DNA from: Girardinichthys multiradiatus
Taxonomy: Eukaryota; Chordata; Actinopteri; Cyprinodontiformes; Goodeidae
Direction: 5' to 3'
Assembly (NCBI RefSeq): GCF_021462225.1
Contig: NC_061795.1
Coordinates: 49,089,380 to 49,153,379 of the forward strand
Length of the DNA stretch: 64,000 nucleotides
How positions within the stretch are numbered: the stretch's first letter is position 1; each line of letters opens with the position of its first letter. Positions 34,127-45,184 of the stretch are shown piece by piece. Below the pieces are notes generated by a model, which was given only the letters and a program-made list of their open reading frames with translations, did not search any database and was not told the DNA's origin. Both the position numbers and the translations under genes were made by a program.

Positions 34127-34879
34127 TCAATACTTGGTCGGGAATCCTTTGGCAGAAATGACTGCTTCAATGCGGCGTGGCATGGAGGCAATCAGCCTGT
34201 GGCACTGCTGAGGTCTTATGGAGGCCCAGGATGCTTCGATAGCGGCCTTTAGCTCATCCAGAGTGTTGGGTCTTGAGTCTCTCAACGTTCTCTTCACAAT
34301 ATCCCACAGATTCTCTATGGGGTTCAGGTCAGGAGAGTTGGCAGGCCAATTGAGCACAGTGATACCATGGTCAGTAAACCAGTTACCAGTGGTTTTGGCA
34401 CTGTGAGCAGGTGCCAGGTCGTGCTGAAAAATGAAATCTTCATCTCCATAAAGCTTTTCAGCAGATGGAAGCATGAAGTGCTCCAAAATCTTCTGATAGC
34501 TAGCTGCATTGACCCTGCCCTTGATAAAACACAGTGGACCAACACCAGCAGCTGACATGGCACCCCAGACCATCACTGACTGTGGGTACTTGACACTGGA
34601 CTTCTGGCATTTTGGCATTTCCTTCTCCCCAGTCTTCCTCCAGACTCTGGCACCTTGATTTCTGAATGACATGCAGAATTTGCTTTCATCTGAAAAAAGT
34701 ACTTTGGACCACTGAGCAACAGTCCAGTGCTGCTTCTCTGTAGCCCAGGTCAGGCGCTTCTGCCGCTGTTTCTGGTTCAAAAGTGGCTTGACCTGGGGAA
34801 TGCGGCACCTGTAGCCCATTTCCTGCACACGTCTGTGCACGGTGGCTCTGGATGTTTCTACTCCAGACTCAGTCCACTG
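34127..34879 (-). pseudogene. Tc1-like transposase, C-terminal two-thirds (3' of the hAT)
   Basis: Minus frame to the stop at 34,127. It includes VQEMGYRCRIPQVKPLLNQ, VLFSDESKFCMSF (first catalytic Asp), SVMVWGAMSAAGVGPLCF, FQHDLAPAHSAKT (second Asp) and WPANSPDLNPIENLW (Glu, spacing 34), ending KGFPTKY. This part is undamaged and retains all three catalytic residues, including the first Asp that the 62.7-kb copy has lost. Confidence 0.9.
34872..34879. repeat. 8-bp target-site duplication of the hAT element (left)
   Basis: GTCCACTG; an identical copy lies at 38,147-38,154. In the uninterrupted relative it occurs once (about 63,452-63,459, within CAGTCCACTGCTTCC). Confidence 0.95.
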
Positions 34880-35207
34880 CATACCTGTCAAGTTTTGGAT
34901 TTGAAAATAAGGGAAATTTTCTGGGGACCGCTGTGAGCCATCCCACTACCCCGACCAAGCTCCAGTATCCCTTGCATTTTAGCACAGGTGTACAAGATAT
35001 CTAAAATAACCACTTGTCAACCACTAACAGACTACAATAAGCCTACCTTTGTTGACACTGAATGCTGTGGACATTCCTATGTTATAACAGAGCCTAAATG
35101 AAACACAAAAGGGGTTCAAGCACATTTATTTATTTAACACATTTTCAGTTTATATATACATTGCTTGTCTTTAGGTTAAACATTTACATTTTGTCTTCAT
35201 TACACAT

Positions 35208-35213
35208 TTTATT
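35208..35213 (-). terminator. Poly(A) signal of the hAT transposase gene
   Basis: AATAAA on minus, 15 bases past the transposase stop codon and still inside the element. Confidence 0.7.
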
Positions 35214-35227
35214 TAAATTTCTCATGT

Positions 35228-37894
35228 TCACTCAGGTGGCTCTCTGGCATTCACTAAAGACTTATTATACAGATTTGTTGCAGCCTTTGCATCCTTTAAG
35301 ACTCGTTTGGATGGAGTGTATTTGTGGCCTGGGCCAGAGTGGTTGATTTTACATGACAGTAAAGCACAAACCGTGCTGTTGTCTAATGACCTCCTATTCT
35401 CTGAAACAATCTTTCTTACCATACTGAACACTCTTTCAGAACGGGCATTGCTGTGGGGAATGCATAGTAAAGCCTTCATTAATCTTGGCAGCTCACTGAA
35501 CCTCACATCTTTCCCTACCAGTCCCCAGAATCTGTCAGTTTTGTCTTCTTGTGGGAGATGCTTGCTATCTGTCACCTGGTAGTCAATGAGTTCCTCTCTC
35601 AGCCTATCCTCACTCAAGCTCAACTGAGGGAAAAGGGCCCCTAGCCTTGCCACTGTAATGTAAAACAAGTGTTTGACTGAACATTGCAGATCTAAACCAT
35701 GCAATATTCATTTATTCATTTAATCAATGAGGAACTGACTCTAACATCTACCTGTCCCTGGAGTAATGTCAAGGCGAGCAGCAGGGTCCAGCACTTTCAT
35801 GTCCTTCAGGAGTGGATGGTCAAGAGGAAAGGAGGAGAACATTTTCTGAAGCACTGCTTCATAGAATCTTCTCACAGATCTACAACAGCATAAGAGTAAA
35901 CAAAAAACACTACAGCCTATAATCTCATACTGTGAAAAGATGATATAATTAAATAACTGCTGGGTAATATACTCACTGAAAGATTTTCTTCTCCGCTGAC
36001 ACAGGGAGCTCTTTCCTTGCCATGAATGCCTTTGTTTCTGCTCCCATAAAGAGCTCTTCATCAGCCAACTGATGTCCTTCTCCATACTCCACCTCCTTGA
36101 GAGGTACACCCATGATGGCCCTGGCTGGTATGAGGAACCCCAGGATCCTCTTGATCAGCCTGCACATCTCCTCTTCAAGTCTGTGAATCTGCACGGCCTC
36201 TGACTGAAGAAAATATAATTGGTCACACTGTAATAAAAAGGCTACAATAAGTACAACCATATTTAATTCATCCAATATGATTGACACCCACCTGGAAGAC
36301 AATATTAAATTCATATAAAGGCTTAAGGGCAGCACTCAGGAACATGAAGCAAGCCTTCACGATTGGATCACGCAGATGGCTTGCTAGATCGCGCACTTTG
36401 GCACTCCTCTCCACCTCCTCATGACTGTTAAAGTAGGCCTACAGTACATATGGACACAGGGTGGCAATTCATGGTTAAAATGGAAATCTAGCATAGTTAA
36501 CTGTGTATATATCAGCTGGAGTTACCATCCTTACCTGTAGTGCATTCCACTGGTTCAACACTCTCTGGATACAGGTTAGCAGACTCAGCCATCTGGTGCT
36601 GCAGTACCTGAAGAGCTTCAGGTGGTCTGAATCAGTGAAATCTACAAACCCTTTGTAGAGTTCACATCTTTTTGCACTGAAAGATAGAAAAATGTTTATA
36701 AGAATATTAACTGCAGACCTAGAAAAAATAGAAGTCCTATTTAATTTATTTGCATCTACCTTTTATCAAAGTGGGTGTATATCCCCACCAGGATGTCTTC
36801 CACCGGTACCTGGGCTGCTCTGATGCCACAGCCAGTGGCCAGCTGTGCCAGGTGGCAGATGCAGCCGAGGTCCTGGACGTGGGGCTGGCTCTGTTTCAGT
36901 CTGCTGATAACAGAGTTGTGTCTGCCTTTCATGACGCTCGCATTATCAGAGTTAAAGGCTATCAGGTTCTCCCATGGGATGCCCCTTTTTCTATGGATAA
37001 CAGAAAGAAATGCCATAAAACGACTTAGACAAAACGTATGGTTATAATTACAAGCAAACTATTACACACGTCAACAACACAGTGCAGTTCCCTTACCTTA
37101 GTGCTTCACTCAGTTTTTCATACAGATTTTCTGCATTTCCCACGTTGCATACAGGCATCTCCATGAATCTTGTAACGACCTGCAGAGTGGCCTCATCGTA
37201 GAGTCTAGTTAGGATGACAAATTCTTTATTTCCTTTTCTGTTGTTCGATTCGTCGCACATCACAGAAAATGGCTGAGATCGGCATGTTTTGGCCAACTCG
37301 TCATCTAGCTCTGTTGCTATGGCACCTGTTGAGAGAGCCCAGTGATTAAAATTAGCTAACCATTACCCTACAATATGCATACGGGACATTATTAAATAGT
37401 CATATGCATACACAATACTCATACTTAATTTGACTCAGCTTACCTTTGATGAGTTGGGTAGCCTTGGTTTTTCCCGCCGAGAATTTCCGTGCGATAGCAG
37501 AGACCGGGAACATTTCAGCTACACACTTGTTGAAGTCATCACAGAAGTTGAAAGCAACATTGTTTTTGGCACACAGCATTGCCATTTTAACCTCCGCATT
37601 TATGACCTGGTCTGCCTCGGTGGTATTTCTAGTCACAAATGTTGACATCGCCTGGGCATGTTTCTGTGCCTCTAGCCAGCGCTTGTGCTTGGTCGATTTT
37701 TCATGCTGACTGATGTCGTTCCTTCCCCCGTGGGAGACACTAAAATCGCAGTTACAAATCTTACAGAACGCGTGACTGTGCCCCATCCTGCTCTTCTTTA
37801 GAAAAGAAAATTCGCTGTCCCATTTTTCAAGATATTTGCACGATGTCTTTCTTTTTCTGGCAGGAATGCCTTCCCTTTCGTCACATCTATCCAT
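35228..37894 (-). CDS. hAT transposase, eight exons, intact 659-codon frame
   Basis: Predicted coding exons on minus: 37,894-37,444; 37,325-37,097; 36,990-36,760; 36,676-36,535; 36,438-36,292; 36,203-35,977; 35,879-35,752; 35,652-35,228 (stop TGA). Every junction has GT-AG, and the seven introns are 83-118 nt. Exon lengths total 1,980 nt, the phases match at each junction, and exons 4 and 5 are open throughout. Domains by residue: BED-type zinc finger (C44, C47, H64, H70 in FCKICNCDFS...QHEKSTKH); RNase-H-like blocks FSVMCDES (D175) and LIAFNSDNASVMKG (D242); CSTRWLSLL near 329-337, a block common in hAT proteins; hATC dimerisation domain about 560-625 (SNARSERVFSMVRKIVSENR). The third catalytic acidic residue was not placed. 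The frame is also open upstream to 37,957 but without an ATG, so the start at 37,894 is preferred. Expected role: nuclear cut-and-paste transposase. Confidence 0.9.
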
Positions 37895-37978
37895 TTCTCT
37901 CCTTTGTTGTTCCAGGTTTGTTCCCGCCGTCGGCACTAATATCGCGACAACTGCCACACAGGCTACTGCAGGTGGCAG

Positions 37979-37989
37979 TTCTCGCGAGG
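37979..37989. promoter_or_regulatory. CGCG-element-like promoter motif upstream of the hAT gene
   Basis: TTCTCGCGAGG, close to the palindromic TCTCGCGAGA core-promoter element, lies about 90 bp upstream of the predicted ATG in a GC-richer patch (37,920-37,990). It is plausibly the transposase promoter; untested. Confidence 0.35.
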
Positions 37990-38146
37990 CTAGTGACAGA
38001 ATTCAGAGAAAGAAGCAGAGGAATGTTTTTTTATTATTATATTGTAATACGGGAGATTTACGGGAGAATACTAATACGGGAGGACGGCGGGAAAGAGGTT
38101 AAAATACGGTAGTTTCCCGGCCAAAGCGGGAGACTTGACAGCTATG

Positions 38147-38154
38147 GTCCACTG
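38147..38154. repeat. 8-bp target-site duplication of the hAT element (right)
   Basis: GTCCACTG, identical to 34,872-34,879. Confidence 0.95.
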
Positions 38155-38406
38155 CTTCCGCAGGTCCCCCAAGGTCTGGAATCAGCTCTTCTCCACAATC
38201 TTCCTCAGGGTCCGGTCACCTCTTCTCGTTGTGCAGCGTTTTCTGCCACACTTTTTCCTTCCCACAGACTTCCCACTGAGGTGCCTTGATACAGCACTCT
38301 GGGAACAGCCTATTCATTCAGAAATTTCTTTCTGTGTCTTACCCTCTTGCTTGAGGGTGTCAATAGTGGCCTTCTGGACAGCAGTCAGGTCGGCAGTCTT
38401 ACCCAT
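38155..38406 (-). pseudogene. Tc1-like transposase, N-terminal part (5' of the hAT)
   Basis: Starts MGKTADLTAVQKATIDTLKQ at 38,406 and covers the helix-turn-helix region (SQSAVSRHLSGKSVGRKKCG). Two in-frame TGA codons appear where the 62.5-kb copy has CGA (Arg), at about 38,311 and 38,185. It is therefore dead independently of the hAT insertion that severs it from 34,127-34,879. Confidence 0.85.
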
Positions 38407-38736
38407 GATTGGGGTTTTGAGTGATGAACCAGGCTGGGAGTTTTAAAGGCCTCAGGAATCTTTTGCAGGTGTTTAGAGTTAACTCGTTGATTCAGATGAT
38501 TAGGTTCATAGCTCGTTTAGAGACCCTTTTAATGATATGCTAATTTTGTGAGATAGGAATTTTGGGTTTTCATGAGCTGTATGCCAAAATCATCCGTATT
38601 AAGACAATAAAAGACATGAAATATTTCAGTTAGTGTGCAATGAATCTAAAGTATATGAATGTTAAATTTTCATCATGACATTATGGAAAATAATGAACTT
38701 TATCACAATATGCTAATATTTTGAGAAGGACCTGTA

Positions 38737-41015
38737 TGTTATGGAGCCAAAACATTTGACCCAAGTCAGTTTAAAAGGTAGCACAACCAAATACAAAGGA
38801 CATGTATGTAAACTTGTGAGGATAAAGAAAGTAATAAAAACTCTCATTATTCTGGCATTTAGATTAGAAATACAAATAATTTTGGAAATCTTAAACAAAT
38901 TAAAGCAGGACACTGTTGGCTAATTGTGTTTCACTACTACCTGGAACCCAGTGGCGATTGCTCTAAGTTTGCAAGGGAAGCTCAGCCCTCCCTAAAATGT
39001 CAAAAAATAAGTGATCAAATATAAACTGTTGTGTGTTCATGTCATTGACTAAATATGCGCTACAACACGCTCAACTTTTGTTCAGAATCAGCTTCTTATC
39101 ACTGGTAAAGACGCGGCTTTCATCTCACTCATTCCCGCAGCTTCACAGTCCCGCCCATCGGACACTCAGCGTCTCTGGGGGTCTGTGGGGCAGTGGGCTG
39201 ACCTCGGCTGGCCCGGAAGCTCAGCTTCTGCATAATGATTGGATGATCTGTCTGAGGTTGAATCCCTTTTTGATTGACAGCGAAATGAGCGAATCAGCAA
39301 TCTTGAAATTGAGCTTCCCCTCCTTGAAAGACCAGCATCCGCCATTGCTGGAACCCTATGATGTCCTTCAAATCCTTTATTTTCTAAAGATCTTTGTCAA
39401 TATTCTTGTATTTAACACCCCAGTGTGTAGGAAAATTGGACGAAATAGAAACTGTCACAAAACCAGATATAATGACTGTATTTCTTTTTATATCCTCTAT
39501 GTTTTAAGATGATGTGTCCACTAATGATTATTAGAACTTCTGCATATTTAAAATGTTACAAAATGTCATAAAAACTTTGATAATCTTCTGTAACTCACAG
39601 TATTAGTAAGTCTTTAGTTTTCTTTAAACCCTCTGGATCAAATACAAAACTGTCTCCACACGTTTTTCAAACTGATGTCTTGGCATCGAAGTAATGTGTT
39701 AGAAGTTCTGCAGCTGTAGTTAAAAACATCCTAAAGATGTTTACAGCCTAGGAAGGGACTGGAAAATGTACGATTTTATTTCTTCACCATCGTTCATGTG
39801 TGACACACCCGCACGAAGCTAAAAAAGAGAAGTTAACTTCTTAAAAACAAGCCTTATCCCAGCCACAAGAATGCAAGAGAACTGTGTGGTTTCAATTATA
39901 TACAACCAGCTCAAGCACAGGTTGCTTCATTTAGCTGTCTCTATCTGAGTCCACATAATACTCCTTTTTTTAATTAATTATTGCATAGGGAAAAAAAAGA
40001 GCTGTGCTTCGACTGCTAATCAGCCTCAAAGATTTATTACAGGTTTTATTTAATTTTTCAGACCTGGCTGCAACAAATTCTTGTGGAATCCAAAAACAGT
40101 AAAAATTATGAATTTTTTAAGTGAATCTTTTCAATATAATGGTTCCTTGGTGCATGGATTAAACCCCAGACTCTTCTCTCTATTTGTGCTGAAACAAAAA
40201 CTTTCAGCATTCGGAACAACTGGGAAATCAATGAAATGTGATAAAATGTAAAGATTCTTCAGCTTCAAGTTCCAGGCAGCAGCCAGCAGCATGTGTGCTG
40301 TATTCCTGATCCACTGGGTGCTGGTTGTACCATTTCTGCTTCTATATACTCAGTATTTTCAGACTCTGTAATTTTCCCTGGGTTACTTGAACATGGCTGT
40401 CAGTTTGACTCTGGCTCAGAGTTGGGAAAGTGGCCGACTTCTCCCGGGCAGACATCTCATACCCACTCGTCTTGGCTGGGAGACAGCAAGCTCCCAGTCC
40501 AGCTTCCTGCTCTCCATAGAGAGCCCAGCTTGGTGTGTAGGCTGGGAATAGAAGCTGAGAGGTTGGTCTGGGGACAGAGTATGGCGGATGGGGCCAAGGA
40601 GAGCAGTATAAGCCATATTTGAAGGGATATTTCCTTTCGTAGCTTCCGCTCCCCTCATTTTCTCCTCATTATCAGGATGGCTGGTGCCAGACCTACATTA
40701 TGATCCAGCTGAGGTAAATCACGAGTTACAAAGTGCAGACAAAACACTAAAAGAGCTACTGATCGCTTTGGGATGAGACGAAAAGCTATAGCTCTTGTTC
40801 AAAGTTCTGCTTTTAAATATGTTTTTCTGAGCTCCTTTATCAAGAAACTTTAAAGACAGAACAACCTCCTTTATATTGAAAGTTATGCATCAGCAAATCA
40901 TTATGACCTTTGACAGGTGAACTGAATTAAAATCATTATATCTTCATCCAGTTAAATTAGTAAGCAGGCAAACATCTTGTTTTTAAAGCTGATGTTTTGA
41001 AGCAGGAACAATGGG
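38737..41015. other. No gene recognised; possible unclassified repeat near 38,950-39,360
   Basis: 38,950-39,360 is GC-richer. GGAAGCTCAGCCCTCCC near its left end and GAGCTTCCCCTCCTTG near its right form a loose inverted pair, which could be an eroded DNA element. Frames at 39,033-39,512 and 40,293-40,622 have no recognisable domain. Confidence 0.35.
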
Positions 41016-41023
41016 AAGCATAT

Positions 41024-41665
41024 GAATATGAGAGATTTTGACGAGTGCCAAATTGCTATGGCTAGATGACTGGGTCAGAACATCTACTTAACTGCTGCTC
41101 AGTGCAGTGCTTCTGGGCTTCAGTGGCCAGCATCTATCAAGTGGGATCCAAGGAAGGAACAAGGAAAGGAAAGGAAGGAACTGGCAACAGGATCATGGCC
41201 AAGACTCACTGATGTATGAGTGGGAGGAGGGCAAAGGCTGATTCACCGGGTCCGATTCAACAGACGAGCTACTGTAGCTCAAACTGCTGATGAAGTTATT
41301 GCAGGTTCTGATAGAGAAGGGTCAGAATATGCAACACATAAATTTGTTGTGTATGGAGGTGCAGAGGTCAAGTCAGGGTGCCTACAGAGGTCACAGCCAC
41401 TATCAGCAAGATAGTTCTTCCTGCCACAGAGCAAAGATGGTTCAAGGGTGTCTTGAGCAGCACAACAACCAGCACGAGGTTTTGACTTGGCTCTATTACC
41501 GAGATCTAAGTCTAATCAAGCATCTGCTGGATGTTCTGGACAACAAACTCTGATCCATAGAGATTCCACCTCATTTCTGCCAGCATCTTGGTGCCAGATA
41601 CTACGGCACACCTTCAGGGGCCAAGTGAAGTTTATGCCTTGGTGGGTCAGGGCTATTTTTTAAAA
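41024..41665 (+). mobile_element. Tc1-like transposon relic, internally deleted
   Basis: The plus strand begins with GAGAGATTTTGACGAGTGCC (the MRDFD..Q start of one Tc1 lineage). It continues through CAACAGACGAGCTACTGTAG (coding NRRATVA), GGTTCTGATAGA, then jumps to CTGCCACAGAGCAAAGATGG (coding PCHKAKM, after the second Asp), ACGAGGTTTTGACTTGGC, and ends with CACACCTTCAGGGGCC and GGTGGGTCAGGGCT. The first catalytic region and part of the second are deleted, and frameshifts abound. Confidence 0.75.
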
Positions 41666-42164
41666 CAAAAGAGTGATCAACACAGTCATCATTTTATGCC
41701 TGATGGGTCTGCAGTGAAAAATCAACAATAAATCCACTGATTATTTTCAAATGTTCCAAAATGATCCCAAATTATTCATTAGAAACCTAATCCTGGTACC
41801 ATCTCAGCATGTTGTGCAGCTCCTCTTTGATTTCCACTGATGCCCCATTACAGTTATCAACAGAGGCCATCACAACGTTAAAGAGAAATGAAAGCTTTCA
41901 TTAATGCTTTTTAAAGAGCATGGTCCTGCTACCTCAGCCACAAAACGTTGGCAGCTGCAGATATTTCCTCCCTAGAAAAGGACTTTGGTGAGAAATAAAA
42001 ACTGTGCTGCTGGCAAATGAAACCCTGCAGGGTCACTGAGAGACTAAAAGGTTTATCTGAGCTCCACGCTGCAGGAGTCAGGGAGCAAACCACCACTCCA
42101 TTTTCTCTTAGGTTTAATTTCACTCAACAATGTTTTACGATGAGTGTTATAAATGCATGTTTGT

Positions 42165-42193
42165 CATGATTTGTGGGTGTTTTTGGGTTCTTC

Positions 42194-42234
<41 letters not shown>

Positions 42235-42560
42235 GATAGGTTTTGAATCATGCTACTGTTATTTTCCTGGTCATGCTTTAGTTTTTGTCTTCTAGTTCAT
42301 GTTTTGTCAAGTTAGGTTTTTGGATCTGGTTATGCTTTAGTTTCATGGTTTACTAGTTGTGTTTAAGTTTGTATTCAAGAGTCTCTGTTTTGCTCCAGCC
42401 ACGTTTTGTTCTCTCCTGTCTTCAGTCATCTTCATTCAGTTCACCTGCACCAGCATTCAGTCTCCTCGTTTCACCTGGTTTTTGCTCCATCTTTTACATG
42501 TACAAAAGGGTAGATATTATGTTGCACTCAGTTATGTTTCTGCTGGCCATAAGTGCATTT
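42165..42560 (+). repeat. T-rich dispersed repeat, copy 4, with (TTA)n microsatellite
   Basis: Starts near TGTCATGATTTGTGGGTG and is T-rich throughout, like the copies at 15,266/17,199. It contains about 13 perfect ATT/TTA units at 42,196-42,234. Confidence 0.5.
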
Positions 42561-43430
42561 GTTGAATTGTCTGCAGTTCTGTTTCCACTTCTGTTTACAT
42601 AAAGTTTTGCATATGTGGTGGTTCGCCAGCATAAAGGATTTTATTCCTAGCTTGTGTCTAGCCGATAAATTTGCTGTTATCGTGTTGCTGCTTCTGTATC
42701 CTTTGTAGAAGCAGATGAAGAGTTAGATAGCAGCGTTGCTGTAAAGCTGTAAATGAGAATGTCTGACTTTAAGTTTAAACAACCAGTTTAAGTGTCAGCG
42801 TGTTAGCTGTATAGAGTTTTTAACTACAGCTTGACTGTATCTTTATGTTCATGATGTACTCTGGTTCTAATCAGTTTGTATTATTCTGCTTCGTTTACAG
42901 AAACCACACACACACTCACACAACCCCTTGCATTCATGTTTTTGAAATTCTTGATTTCAATATAAAGAGCAACCGTCATCCATGGACCCTATTTTGTTCT
43001 ACAATCATCTGAATAACATAATGTTCTGATCGGACACCCTGAAGCGATTGCTGCGAGCCCAGATCCACACATTAAACTTAGTAACAATACACATCTGTTC
43101 TGTTCATTCCTCGCAGAAACATTTTTGGATCATTCACTCACTCTGTTCATGTCTTGTCCTTTTGGTCATGCCAAGCCTGTCTTGCCAGCCTGCCCATGTC
43201 TGTTTTTGCCATCACCCTCTGTCACGCTGCCTGTCCATCTGCATTCTTGGGTCCTCCGCCATACCAAGCTTGACAATGTTTGCGTAACCACCCAGGATGG
43301 AAGGATTTTTAGCACATCTTTCTTGTTGCTGGGTGTTTACAGTGTAGTCGAATAAACTGGCAACACTTGTATGTTTCCTGTTCAATGCAATCTGTAAAGT
43401 GGCGTACCACAAACAGAGCTACAAACTGTA
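42561..43430. other. No gene recognised
   Basis: Short overlapping ORFs at 43,048-43,412 on both strands are unsupported. Confidence 0.45.
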
Positions 43431-43835
43431 TATACAGTCATGAGGAAAAAAAGACATCCCATGAAACATTCAGGTCTTTCTAATAAAATGTTCACATAAT
43501 ATTGCCATTATTTTCTGGAAAAGGAGGTGACCAGAAATTAGAATTTGTGTTCCAATGAGGATTGTTTGTCAGAGTATTTTTTTTTTTTTTTATGACTTTA
43601 TAAAACATACCTTTCAACTAGTCCGCATTTCTGTATGAAATAATTAAAAATTAAAAACTTAAACATGTTTTTTGATGTAATATATTGATCTTAAATGTTG
43701 TATTTTCATTAGGCTGTAAGCAGAAAATCATAATTAACAGAAATAAAGGCAGTTAATCTATATAATGTGCTTCACTTAATGAGCTAAGCTACTGAAATAA
43801 ATGAACTTTTCAACAATATTGTAATTTACTTAATG
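43431..43835 (+). mobile_element. Tc1-like terminal sequences, relic
   Basis: The left end TACAGTCATGAGGAAAAAAA, followed by CATCCCATGAAACATT, looks like a Tc1-type 5' arm. 43,674-43,835 repeats the 3'-arm blocks seen at 1-180 and 58,560-58,720 (GGCTGTAAGC, AATTAACAGAAATAAAGG, AATAAATGAACTTTT). The transposase is absent: the arms are separated by only about 100 bp of low-complexity T-rich DNA. Confidence 0.5.
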
Positions 43836-45180
43836 GGTCTGCAGATGACTATTGTTTGACTATAAACCAGAAAAACAAAAAGTGTGTGATAAATGATGGC
43901 TTCTATCTAATCCTGATGTTGCGAACGCTGATTTTTCCTTTGCAAATGGTTTTCCTTTAAGTTAGAGTACAAGCTTCACTGCCTGCTTTAAAATGGATTA
44001 TGTGCTAAATCAAAAGTGACTCAGGAAAGCAACTAGGAGAGCCTGCTCACAGCCTACATGCAGACAAATAAAGACCTTATTGATCTCATCTGGCACATTC
44101 CTCTTCCTGGCAATAAGAAAAGCTTTAGTATGTCCCTCAGTGGTCTCCTTTATGGAAGAAAAAAACTCTATAATAACCCAAGTATGTGTGTTTTTGATAA
44201 TCTTCGGGGAAGATGTAGGTAGAGTAGAATGGTAATATACCAGATGAGTCCGAGGAGTATGACATCAGTCTCAGGTCAACATGTTTTTGTTGCAGAGTCC
44301 AGTGCATTAACCCATGGGACAATGATATATTGTTGTTTGAGAGCTGAGCTCTGACTAAATGCTGAGCTGCATGGTTTTGTTGATAATAATCAGTGATATT
44401 TCTGCAGGCCCTCCTGTTTTCCCTCTACCATAAGTCAGTGTCATACCTGCTTTGGTCCCTTCATATCCACATGAGTGGAAACCTCACACCTACTGGGTCA
44501 TGTTGAAGCAACATAGGCAAAACAATGCAGAGACTGTGATATTTCGCAAGATACTCAGTGACAGGACAGCAGAGCGGAGAAGGAGAAACTAGAGAAGGAG
44601 CTCATTATGCTTCTGTGACCCTTAAGGTCATGGACAGGAAGGAAGCTGGAGGACACAGCCCCAAACTGGAACAGAGATTTGTTGTGCTTTTAAACAGGCT
44701 ACAGACCATAAAATCTGTGGTTTGCGTTGGAATTAATAAGACAAATATATCTTTAAACTAATACATCTGTTATGCGGTTCAGATGAGGATAGTGTGTAAA
44801 AGCGTTGCATCCAATAAATGAATAATTTGTTATATCAAAACATTTCTACTCATTTGCTCTTTATTTCATATTTTCTGTTTCTCTCAATGATCAACTAATT
44901 TGAACTAATCAGATGCTAAAGGCTTTCTGATCAACAGAGCATTCAATTATACATACAAGCTGAATCACAACCCCACTCACATTTGATTAAAAGTCTCATA
45001 GCAAGTTGTACCTTGAGGGCCTTCAACACTTTTTGTAGCCATCAAGGAGCTTCTGTCATAATTTGGTGTGGATATGTCTCCACCATGTTCTTTGGAAAAT
45101 TGGTAGAAATTAATAAAACTGGTTGGTTTCGCTCCTCCCTGGGTGCTTGTTGAAGGCAGAGACCTTGGCAGTCTGATCCT
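43836..45180. other. No gene recognised
   Basis: AT-rich. The ORFs at 44,137-44,322 (minus), 44,558-44,761 (plus) and 44,977-45,189 (minus) have no recognisable family. Confidence 0.45.
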
Positions 45181-45184
45181 CAGC

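Larger units (their letters stand above)
34880..38146 (-). mobile_element. hAT-superfamily DNA transposon, apparently complete and autonomous
   Basis: A 3,267-bp insertion. Its left end CATACCTGTCAAG and right end (inward CATAGCTGTCAAG) form 13-bp inverted repeats with one mismatch. It is flanked by the perfect 8-bp duplication GTCCACTG, the hallmark of hAT transposition. The right subterminal region repeats TACGGGAG three times (about 38,048-38,082), as expected for subterminal transposase-binding repeats. Inside is one minus-strand gene with eight exons (separate entry), a CGCG-type promoter motif upstream and a poly(A) signal downstream. It is inserted in the coding region of a Tc1 element. 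No stop, frameshift or broken splice site was found, which sets it apart from nearly every other element here. Confidence 0.93.
33850..38734 (-). mobile_element. Tc1-like transposon split by a hAT insertion
   Basis: The terminus CAGGTCCTTCTCAAAATATT at the left is mirrored at the right (38,715-38,734). TA flanks lie at 33,848-33,849 and 38,735-38,736. Without the hAT (34,880-38,146) and one target duplication the element is about 1,610 bp. A second copy of the family starts at 62,456. The transposase coding sequence is interrupted by the hAT and also carries its own nonsense changes in the N-terminal part. Confidence 0.95.

Noticed and set aside
37894..37957. Extending the hAT transposase start to 37,957
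   Set aside because: The frame is open but the codon there is GTG; the first in-frame ATG is at 37,894, just before the basic region and BED finger.
39033..39512. 159-codon plus ORF as a possible host gene
   Set aside because: No recognisable domain and no splice or poly(A) evidence; it overlaps a GC-richer stretch with loose inverted ends that looks like an eroded repeat.
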